Of a stretch of DNA of 13,063 nt, positions 7,752 to 13,063 are shown one piece after another (positions within the stretch are counted from its first letter, which is position 1; every line of letters begins with the position of its first letter). The notes below the pieces were generated by a model. It saw only the letters and a program-made list of their open reading frames with translations, was not told the DNA's origin and did no database searches. Where the stretch lies: contig DJHM01000032.1 of NCBI GenBank assembly GCA_002433075.1, positions 19,955 to 33,017 on the forward strand, in the 5' to 3' direction. The translations under genes and the position numbers were made by a program. The stretch is from Latescibacteria bacterium UBA6620. Its GTDB lineage: Bacteria > Latescibacterota > UBA2968.

Positions 7752-7766
7752 ATCGTAAAATTACAG
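7745..7766. repeat. inverted repeat overlapping the -10 element
   Basis: CTGTAAT (7745-7751) and ATTACAG (7760-7766) form a perfect 7-base inverted repeat with an 8-base spacer. The left arm covers the predicted -10 hexamer, the position expected of a repressor or autoregulator site. The local sequence is AT-rich compared with its surroundings. Confidence 0.5.
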
Positions 7767-7792
7767 GACTTAAATCTGGAAACGCGTGCGCT

Positions 7793-8503
7793 ATGAGCCA
7801 AGAAAGACCCAAAATCCTCATTGCCGATGACGAACTCGAACTCCTCGAGTTCCTTTCCCTGCGCCTGTCCCGTGAGCCGTGGGACATCGTCACCGCCCAG
7901 TATGGTGAGCAGGCCCTCGAAGCCCTCAAACCGGGCGATGTCGATGTCGCCGTGCTCGACCTGAGAATGCCGGGACTGGACGCCCTGAACATTCTCAAAT
8001 CCGTGCAACAGCTGGGACTGGATACCGACATCATCATCCTGACCGGCTACGCCACCGTCGAATCTGCCGTCCTGGCGATGCGTCGAGGCGCACGGGATTT
8101 CCTTCGAAAGCCGTTCAAGTTCGAAGAACTGATGACCATCATTCGAAGGTTGCTCGATGGTCGGTTTCCTGCCTCGAACACGCTCGCGGAGAGACTGGAA
8201 ACCCACGTCAATGACCACGCCTTCGATCCGTCCCTCTGTATCGACCATCTGTGTGATCATTTCAAGATCTCGCCGAGATACGTATCGAAGCTCTTCAAGG
8301 ACCACCTCGGAACCACGTTCAAGAGATGTCTGGCCGAGCATCGTGTCAACCGGGCCAAGCAGCTCATCAAAACCGGCGACGATCCTCTCTACGCAATCGC
8401 CGACAAATGTGGATTCCGCAACTATCGTCAACTGACTGCGACCTTCAAGAAGATAGAAGGCGTCCTGCCGAGGACGTATCGCGAGGTCTGTGAACGGGCG
8501 TAG
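7793..8503 (+). CDS. response regulator, receiver plus AraC-type HTH
   Basis: This is an intact 236-residue DNA-binding response regulator. Residues about 6-122 are a receiver with Asp12/Asp13, phospho-acceptor Asp56 (VLDLRMPG), Thr84 (ILTGYA) and Lys106 (RKPF). Residues about 130-236 are an AraC-family domain with two helix-turn-helix units: the first around CIDHLCDHFKISPRYVSKLF and the second around YAIADKCGFRNYRQLTATFKK. The layout resembles the YesN group but lacks its usual long middle region, so the receiver joins the DNA-binding part directly. It lies downstream of the tandem receiver and is followed by a strong terminator. Its partner kinase is probably the broken hybrid kinase or one encoded elsewhere. 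Targets are not visible; the nearby decarboxylase operon and its own promoter are candidates by position only. Confidence 0.9.
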   Translation: MSQERPKILIADDELELLEFLSLRLSREPWDIVTAQYGEQALEALKPGDVDVAVLDLRMPGLDALNILKSVQQLGLDTDIIILTGYATVESAVLAMRRGARDFLRKPFKFEELMTIIRRLLDGRFPASNTLAERLETHVNDHAFDPSLCIDHLCDHFKISPRYVSKLFKDHLGTTFKRCLAEHRVNRAKQLIKTGDDPLYAIADKCGFRNYRQLTATFKKIEGVLPRTYREVCERA

Positions 8504-8543
8504 TGAAGCGGACTCCCAGTTCGAAGAAGCTGCTAAGACAGAA

Positions 8544-8571
8544 CGCCCGGGCAAATGCCCGGGCGCCTTTT
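8544..8571 (+). terminator. intrinsic terminator after the receiver-AraC gene
   Basis: A perfect 9-base-pair GC-rich stem (8544-8552 with 8557-8565, sequence CGCCCGGGC) closes an AAAT loop and is followed by CCTTTT. It lies 40 bases after the stop of the receiver-AraC gene and closes the plus-strand block. On the minus strand the hairpin is the same but no T-run follows, so it would end the convergent PhyH transcript only weakly. Confidence 0.85.
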
Positions 8572-8635
8572 CGTGTCTGCCCTTCCGGCGAACTATTTCC
8601 AGTGCGTCTTACTCTGCCGGCGGGTTTGGGGGTCG

Positions 8636-9517
8636 TTATAAACCGAGATCCCTCAGGTTGTAGTTCTTGAGGATCGTTTCGCGTGTCTCCTCACTCCAGC
8701 GATTCTCATCTTCCCGTCCGGCAAGCGGCTGGTAGGTGTAGCGCTCTTCCTGCGGAAATCGCTGGCTTCGTGCATCGATCGCCAGAGAGATCAGACGGGA
8801 ACGCTCTGCGATCCGATCCGTGTCGTAGACGACCTCTCCTTCACCCATCTTCCGCCTCACCCCGAGCACCGACGATCGTTGATGGAATCCGAAGTTGATC
8901 GTCATCCGACGGTCCTTCGATGTGTTGGCAAAGGAACCGTGCAACGTCTGGCGGTTGGCCATCACGATGCCCCCCGCTCCACAAACCATCGGAACTGCGT
9001 CCGGCAGTCGGTCCGATCCGCTTTCCGAAACGCGTGCACGGATGTCGATCTTTCCCAGCTTGTGCGATCCCGGGACGACCCATACGCCGTTCTCAGCCGT
9101 GCTCCCGTAGAGCTGGGCCATAAAGTTGAACCCGTGGCTCTCCTCATCCCAATCAGGGCGATCCCACAACGTCGTCCCATCCTGATGCCAGGCCACCGAT
9201 GTCCCAAGCCCCCTTACTTTCAAGATCACTGACTCTGTAAACGGTGTGAAGTCTGGCCCGTTGATCTGCTCGGCGATCCGCAGCAGCAGAGGGTGGCCGT
9301 AGAGCCGAAGGGCCGCATCCATCACGTGGAGCGGTGACCCAATCGACGAAATTACGTAATCCGGCGCATCGGGTGGCGGCTCCGGCTCGGCCATCTTCGC
9401 TGGATGGCGTCCGTTGTTCGCCGACGTGCCTCCCACCGGATCGGATAGAGGACGGGCGAATCGATAGACGGGTCGCTCCGGGTCGGAACCCAGCGCAGGG
9501 CGGCCCTCGGAGTCCAC
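8636..9517 (-). CDS. PhyH-family dioxygenase, catalytic fragment
   Basis: This part holds the whole catalytic core. The iron ligands are His111 and Asp113 (VAWHQDG) and His193 (QTLHGSFANTS), with the 2-oxoglutarate-binding Arg at 203 or 204 (KDRRMTINFGF). Between them lies the family strand GVWVVPGSHKLG. The substrate cannot be read from the sequence; ectoine hydroxylase and other PhyH members share the same core. The nearest start is a GTG at 9517 with no Shine-Dalgarno motif, which is unlikely to be a true start; the first 83 residues of the natural protein lie upstream of it. Confidence 0.75.
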   Translation of the reverse strand: MDSEGRPALGSDPERPVYRFARPLSDPVGGTSANNGRHPAKMAEPEPPPDAPDYVISSIGSPLHVMDAALRLYGHPLLLRIAEQINGPDFTPFTESVILKVRGLGTSVAWHQDGTTLWDRPDWDEESHGFNFMAQLYGSTAENGVWVVPGSHKLGKIDIRARVSESGSDRLPDAVPMVCGAGGIVMANRQTLHGSFANTSKDRRMTINFGFHQRSSVLGVRRKMGEGEVVYDTDRIAERSRLISLAIDARSQRFPQEERYTYQPLAGREDENRWSEETRETILKNYNLRDLGL

Positions 9518-9577
9518 GGTCGCGCCTTTCGTAACCGGGGCCCGTTCGAATACACGATCCAGATCCGATCGCAGGTC

Positions 9578-9766
9578 TTAGAGTTCTTCCTTTTCCAACA
9601 CATCCTCAAAGACGTAGAAACCGTATTCTCGATATGCGTCCAGAATGCTTCGTTCTACAGCCCCTTCTCGATCGAAGCGAATCGGACCCAGATTGTCGAG
9701 GGAAAGTGCCCGGCGCTCACCTTCTCGAACGTAGCCGGCGATGGAGCGTTCGTCGTCATTGGCCAT
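9578..9766 (-). CDS. PhyH-family dioxygenase, N-terminal fragment
   Basis: This encodes 62 residues ending at the in-frame TAA. It contains the typical PhyH opening, a predicted helix followed by AYREYGFYVFEDVLEKEEL, where a conserved N-terminal strand precedes the helix that continues after the stop. It has no function of its own that I can recognise. Confidence 0.6.
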   Translation of the reverse strand: MANDDERSIAGYVREGERRALSLDNLGPIRFDREGAVERSILDAYREYGFYVFEDVLEKEEL

Positions 9767-9785
9767 TCAGATCTCTCCACGACCT

Positions 9786-10739
9786 CTATTCATCGGCTGC
9801 CTCGTTCAGAAATTCCACTGCTCTGCGTTGGGAAAAAACGCGCCCCCATCGGCCTACGAAACCAACGTGCCCACCCTCGTCTGGAGCCTCCAGAAAGATG
9901 GACTCCAGCACAGCCGCTTCCGCGAAAGGGTAGCAAGCCGGTGGCAGGAAGGGATCGTTCCTTGCGTTCAGGATCAGCGAGGGCACCGTGATCGACGACA
10001 GGTAGGGGCAGGCAATGCAACGAGCGAAGTAATCATCGGCGTCGGTGAACCCGTTCAACGGTGCGGTATACCGATCGTCGAATTCGACGAAGTCGGCAAT
10101 ATCGTCCAACCCTTCGGTCGAGATCTCCGGCATCACCGGCGCCTTCCGACGCACAGACGCTTTCAGCTCATCCAGGAATCGTTTTAGATAGATACGATTT
10201 CGGGGTTCACCCAAACAGAGGGAAGACGACCGCAGATCTGTCGGCACCGAGATTCCGACAGATGCGATCACGGACGGATCGAGCGCCTCTCCCTCTTCGC
10301 CCAGATACTTCAACATTACATTTGCACCAAGACTGAACCCGATCAGTCCGATCGTCTCGTACCACTCCCCCAATTGTTCGACGATCCACCGCAGCTCGGT
10401 CGTCCTGCCAGAGTGATAGAAGTCAGGGGCCTGGCTACCCGTGCTGCTTTGGCCCCAGACCGGCCACGCGACCGTGTCCCAGCCCGATCGATTCAGGTTT
10501 CGCACCATCCCCCGCATATACGATCGATCGACGTGTCCGCCCAACCTGTGGGCGAGAAGGGCGCAGCGGGAACCTTCCTGTCCCGAGCGGAAGATCGACA
10601 CACGCCAACCTTCCCCGTCGATTTCCTGGTGGTCGTATCGAACGCCCGGAACGAACCGAAACCGGTTGGGCACGATCGTCTGCGCGTCGGGTCCGCGCAA
10701 GACGCGCGACGGCCTGAACTCGGACACCACGTTCGGCAT
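9786..10739 (-). CDS. alpha/beta hydrolase, YheT-like
   Basis: This encodes a 317-residue cytoplasmic alpha/beta-hydrolase fold protein. The N-terminal DAQTI motif and the overall layout match the YheT group, whose bacterial members are poorly characterised esterase-like enzymes. The catalytic triad is visible: Ser136 (GFSLGAN), Asp262 (NARNDPFLPP) and His291 (EGGHVGF). One oddity is HRLGG at residues 64-68, where the family normally has HGLxG next to the oxyanion hole; an Arg there could hinder catalysis. The start is ATG 10739 with GGAG very close upstream; a short spacing makes the start less certain. It lies 53 bases after the DegT gene and 19 bases before the PhyH gene, so the three are probably one operon. 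The substrate is unknown. Confidence 0.85.
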   Translation of the reverse strand: MPNVVSEFRPSRVLRGPDAQTIVPNRFRFVPGVRYDHQEIDGEGWRVSIFRSGQEGSRCALLAHRLGGHVDRSYMRGMVRNLNRSGWDTVAWPVWGQSSTGSQAPDFYHSGRTTELRWIVEQLGEWYETIGLIGFSLGANVMLKYLGEEGEALDPSVIASVGISVPTDLRSSSLCLGEPRNRIYLKRFLDELKASVRRKAPVMPEISTEGLDDIADFVEFDDRYTAPLNGFTDADDYFARCIACPYLSSITVPSLILNARNDPFLPPACYPFAEAAVLESIFLEAPDEGGHVGFVGRWGRVFSQRRAVEFLNEAADE

Positions 10740-10792
10740 CGTCTCCGACCGTCAGCTACCGAGAAACAGGCGTCCGAACTCAAGCCGGACCT

Positions 10793-12061
10793 TCATCGAT
10801 CGCGGTACCATTCAGCCACTCGATCGCCCTGTGAGGCTACTTTCGCGAATGCCTCACCCACCTGGTCGACCCACTCTGGGTCCGGATCCACGGGAGTTGA
10901 GAGCCAATAAGCCGTATCCTGGATGGCCTCACTCACGGGTAGGCTGCCCGCCTCGAGCGGCGCCCGGTTGTCCGATGCGGGATCGCCCCACGGGCCGCCC
11001 AATCCTTCGAACGAAAAATCCGTAAACAGGGGCTGCAGGTGCATCACGCCGTAGAGCATCTGGCTGTTCAATCTCACGCCTTCCGCACGAAGGGCCTCGA
11101 ATATTGCCTCTGTGGGAGCCCCAACGGTTTCCGGATCTACGCGCCCCGTGTAAAGCAACATTCCGCCCCGCCGAGCCTGCTCGTAGGTACGCTGGTGCGT
11201 AACGCCGTCGATGCCATCTATATGTGCGTCCATTTTTTCGTACCAGGCCGTTCGCTTCGCGTTCAACTCAGGCAAGCGCTGGAGCCCCGCGCGGGCCAGG
11301 GCGGTCCCCAGCGGGTTCGCCCGGTATTTGACGCCCAAACCCATTGCCTTGAGTTCCTTGAAACGCTCGGTCTGCCAGAGGCTCCCGCATCGGCCATACT
11401 GACCGACCGCCAGCATTCGATCATAGAGGTCGTCGCTGTCCGTCGTCGCAACCCCGGCCTCGATCGCATTGATCGGCTTGCTCTTCTGGAGGCTGAAGCA
11501 CCCGATATGGCCGATCGATCCGATCGTCTTTCCCGACCAGAGGGCACCGTGTGCGTGGGACGCATCCTCGATCAGGATGATGTCCGTCCCCTCCACCAAT
11601 CCGACCAGTGCATCGAGATCAGCCGGATTGCCGTAGACGTGAGTGGCCACGATCGCGCAGGTGCGGTCCGTTATCTTCGCTTCGACGTCCTTCGGATCGA
11701 TGCAATACGTCTCAGGATCCGCATCGCAGAACACCGGCGCCGCACCACAGTGCAGGATAGGGGAAACCGTGGCGTGCCACGTCACCGACGGGACGATCAC
11801 CTCCTTACCCGGCCGAGCCCCCGCGGCCCAGATTGCAGCGTGAATCGTCGCAGTACCGTTGCACATTACCAGGGCGTGCTTCGTACCGACGAATGACCGG
11901 TACTCCGCCTCGAACAGATCGTTCTGGTCGTATGCGCTGCCGATATCGTCCAGCACGCTGTCGATGAAGGATCGCTCGACATCCGTCACGTCCTCCCACG
12001 AATCGCTCATCGCCGCCTGTACGGTCGGTCGGCCGCCATCGATTGCCAGATCGTTCGCCAT
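10793..12061 (-). CDS. DegT/DnrJ/EryC1/StrS-family PLP-dependent aminotransferase
   Basis: This encodes a 422-residue enzyme of the sugar-aminotransferase family, which usually moves an amino group from glutamate to a keto-sugar. Near the N-terminus is LAIDGGRP, typical of the family. The cofactor site shows NGTATIHAA (phosphate contacts), IEDASHAHGA with the pyridine-binding Asp166, and SLQKSKPINAIEAG with Lys195 as the Schiff-base lysine; the usual GEGG after it is altered. An upstream ATG at 12106 is open, but ATG 12061 is chosen because AGGAGA sits five bases ahead of it and MANDLAIDGG is the conserved opening. It heads the minus-strand operon and is divergent from the RraA-family gene. 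No sugar-nucleotide enzymes lie beside it, so a role in glycan synthesis is not supported by context. Confidence 0.9.
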   Translation of the reverse strand: MANDLAIDGGRPTVQAAMSDSWEDVTDVERSFIDSVLDDIGSAYDQNDLFEAEYRSFVGTKHALVMCNGTATIHAAIWAAGARPGKEVIVPSVTWHATVSPILHCGAAPVFCDADPETYCIDPKDVEAKITDRTCAIVATHVYGNPADLDALVGLVEGTDIILIEDASHAHGALWSGKTIGSIGHIGCFSLQKSKPINAIEAGVATTDSDDLYDRMLAVGQYGRCGSLWQTERFKELKAMGLGVKYRANPLGTALARAGLQRLPELNAKRTAWYEKMDAHIDGIDGVTHQRTYEQARRGGMLLYTGRVDPETVGAPTEAIFEALRAEGVRLNSQMLYGVMHLQPLFTDFSFEGLGGPWGDPASDNRAPLEAGSLPVSEAIQDTAYWLSTPVDPDPEWVDQVGEAFAKVASQGDRVAEWYRDR

Positions 12062-12066
12062 CGTTC

Positions 12067-12072
12067 TCTCCT
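12067..12072 (-). promoter_or_regulatory. ribosome binding site fixing the DegT start
   Basis: AGGAGA on the minus strand, five bases before ATG 12061. No such motif precedes the in-frame ATG at 12106, so the shorter protein is preferred. Confidence 0.75.
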
Positions 12073-12089
12073 GTGTGGGGTAGGAATAG

Positions 12090-12102
12090 ACCGTCCTACG
12101 GT
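12090..12102. repeat. small palindrome in the DegT promoter region
   Basis: ACCGT-CCT-ACGGT is a perfect 5-base inverted repeat with a 3-base spacer. It overlaps a second one, TAGGA (12081-12085) with TCCTA (12094-12098). Both sit at the predicted -10 and start site of the DegT promoter, so either could be an operator. Short palindromes of this size can also arise by chance. Confidence 0.3.
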
Positions 12103-12125
12103 ACATCGTCTGCGGTGCGTGTCAA
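12098..12125 (-). promoter_or_regulatory. candidate promoter of the DegT operon
   Basis: On the minus strand a perfect TTGACA (12125 to 12120) is followed after 16 bases by TACCGT (12103 to 12098), a poor -10 that keeps only the first, second and last consensus bases. Transcription would begin near 12092, leaving a leader of about 30 bases. Confidence 0.35.
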
Positions 12126-12213
12126 CACTTCCACCTTCCGGGATACCCAAATGACGCACTGGAGTGCTCCCAGCCATTGTGCTACTTTAGCCTCCCGTCA
12201 CTGACAACTCATC

Positions 12214-12219
12214 AAGGAG
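12214..12219 (+). promoter_or_regulatory. ribosome binding site fixing the RraA-family GTG start
   Basis: AAGGAG lies six bases before GTG 12226 and is the reason that codon is taken as the start. Confidence 0.75.
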
Positions 12220-12225
12220 CACGCC

Positions 12226-12972
12226 GTGTCCGACCCTGAGCCCATCGTCACACCTGACATCGAACGACCCGACCCCTCGCTCATCGACGCACTCCGCGAC
12301 ATCGGAAGCGCCACCGCAAGCGGCGAACTGGCGAAGCTGGGCGTCCGAAACGCCCACCTCGTTGGGCCCCTGCCCAGGCTCGACGGCGCCAGCATCGTCG
12401 GCCCGGCCATCACCCTGCAGTTTCTGCCGAAACGGGAAGATCTGCACAAACCGGGTGAGTATTCCGGACCGGAGCGCCAGCTTCACCGTCACGCCCTCTA
12501 CCATACCCAACCTGGCGACGTCGTGGTCGTCGATGCACGCGGGGATCTCACCAGCGGCGTTTTCGGGGATATGATGCTCACCTTCTTCAAGGGACGAGGG
12601 GGCGCGGGTGTGATCGTGGATGGATGCATCCGGGATTTCCCGAAAGTCAAGGAACTCGACCTCCCTCTATGGACTCGGGGCTTCACCCCTAACTTCCATA
12701 CCCAGACCAACATCTGGCCCACGGGCGTCAACTGCCCGATTGGGTGCGGGGGCGTGCTCGTCGTCCCCGGGGACATCATCATCGCCGACGACGACGGAGC
12801 GGTCATCGTTCCCATCGCGCTTGCTCCCGAACTGGCCGAAAAAGCGGGCGAGCACGCCGAGTGGGAAGTCTTCAGCCGCGAGCGTCTGCTCGCCGGCGGT
12901 GACTTGCGGAAGTACTACCCGCTCACGGACGAGGCCCGGGCCGAATACGAAGCGTGGAAGACGCAGCAGTAA
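12226..12972 (+). CDS. RraA-family protein (HMG/CHA aldolase-like)
   Basis: This encodes a 248-residue protein of the RraA fold. Family motifs are VGPAITLQF, GDVVVVDARGDLTSGVFGDMM (residues about 97-117) and GGAGVIVDGCIRD, with the pair Arg136-Asp137 matching the catalytic Arg and metal-linked Asp of 4-hydroxy-4-methyl-2-oxoglutarate/4-carboxy-4-hydroxy-2-oxoadipate aldolase. These aldolases also decarboxylate oxaloacetate. RNase E inhibitor RraA of Escherichia coli is about 160 residues; the extra length here lies in an N-terminal extension, a KREDLHKPGEYSGPERQ insert and a C-terminal helix. It has the catalytic residues, so an aldolase or decarboxylase role is more likely than RNase regulation. 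It is often mis-annotated as a demethylmenaquinone methyltransferase. It stands alone on this strand, divergent from the DegT gene across 164 bases. Confidence 0.85.
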   Translation: MSDPEPIVTPDIERPDPSLIDALRDIGSATASGELAKLGVRNAHLVGPLPRLDGASIVGPAITLQFLPKREDLHKPGEYSGPERQLHRHALYHTQPGDVVVVDARGDLTSGVFGDMMLTFFKGRGGAGVIVDGCIRDFPKVKELDLPLWTRGFTPNFHTQTNIWPTGVNCPIGCGGVLVVPGDIIIADDDGAVIVPIALAPELAEKAGEHAEWEVFSRERLLAGGDLRKYYPLTDEARAEYEAWKTQQ

Positions 12973-13063
12973 GCGCACCCCTCCCCGGAAGCACACTCGT
13001 GTGGGCGAAAGTCTCTGTTTCTGTGCGGATTCTGGTTCCACGCTCTTAAAAGTGGCCCCGGGG
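12973..13063. other. tail of the window without a recognised feature
   Basis: The final 91 bases after the RraA-family stop hold no open frame that looks coding and no convincing terminator. A 4-base stem with a CTCG loop near 12992-13003 is too short and lacks a T-run. Confidence 0.5.

Larger units (their letters stand above)
8636..9766 (-). pseudogene. phytanoyl-CoA dioxygenase (PhyH) family protein, interrupted by an in-frame TAA
   Basis: Read through, this is a 376-codon gene for an Fe(II)/2-oxoglutarate-dependent dioxygenase of the PhyH family, which hydroxylates small organic substrates. TAA at 9578-9580 is codon 63. The frame before and after it is the same and the protein sequence continues naturally (VFEDVLEKEEL, stop, DLRSDLDRVFERAP). 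The start is ATG 9766 with GGAG six to seven bases upstream. It lies 19 bases after the hydrolase gene and is the last gene of the minus-strand group. A single base change at the first position of the codon would restore Gln, Glu or Lys. The rest shows no other break, so the lesion is recent, a sequence error, or a readthrough site. Confidence 0.8.

Noticed and set aside
7697..8554. A 285-codon open frame on the minus strand opposite the receiver-AraC gene
   Set aside because: The plus-strand gene has complete receiver and HTH motifs, and this frame begins inside the terminator hairpin.
2081..9580. Stop-codon reassignment or programmed readthrough as the cause of the two in-frame stops
   Set aside because: The two stops are different codons (TAG and TAA), both are used as normal stops by neighbours (TAG ends oadB and the hydrolase; TAA ends the RraA-family gene), and frameshifts occur in the same genes.
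11039..11896. A 285-codon open frame on the plus strand opposite the DegT gene
   Set aside because: The opposite strand has all DegT family motifs; this frame is Arg/His-rich with no recognisable domain.
12992..13003. Short CACA/TGTG hairpin after the RraA-family gene
   Set aside because: Four base pairs, no T-run directly after it, likely chance.

Overview
The window reads as a moderately GC-rich bacterial chromosome segment with dense genes, short intergenic gaps and Shine-Dalgarno starts. No tRNA, rRNA, IS element, phage gene or CRISPR array is visible. The gene mix (Na+-pumping decarboxylase, receiver-rich signalling, phytanoyl-CoA dioxygenase family, DegT-type aminotransferase, RraA family) would fit a free-living Gram-negative heterotroph, perhaps from a poorly cultured marine phylum. 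The sequence alone does not fix the phylum.

Layout. (1) 37-807, minus: a lipoprotein with a bacterial SH3 domain. (2) 932-3477, plus: a hybrid histidine kinase (PAS-GAF-PAS-HisKA-HATPase-receiver) broken by an in-frame TAG and two frameshifts. (3) 3402-6614, plus: an intact three-gene operon for a membrane-bound, biotin-dependent, Na+-pumping decarboxylase (gamma, beta, alpha; oadG-oadB-oadA type). (4) 6712-8503, plus: a tandem-receiver protein with a 3' frameshift, then an intact receiver-AraC response regulator, closed by a strong intrinsic terminator at 8544-8571. (5) 12061 down to 8636, minus: DegT-family PLP enzyme, YheT-like alpha/beta hydrolase and a PhyH-family dioxygenase that carries an in-frame TAA. 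(6) 12226-12972, plus: an RraA-family protein, divergent from the DegT gene. The last 91 bases hold nothing recognisable, and no stretch over 300 bases lacks a gene.

How the parts may work together. The decarboxylase operon is flanked on both sides, in the same orientation, by two-component signalling genes, and the block ends at one terminator. An obvious but unproven reading is that the kinase and receivers control, or once controlled, the decarboxylase. The minus-strand trio looks like a small biosynthetic or catabolic operon of unknown substrate.

The most striking feature is damage. Two in-frame stops and three clear frameshifts hit three genes (kinase, tandem receiver, PhyH), while the decarboxylase operon, the AraC regulator, DegT and RraA genes read cleanly. 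The frameshifts all look like losses in short repeats (TG, CG, T5). This fits either pseudogene decay or assembly errors, and raw reads would decide between them.
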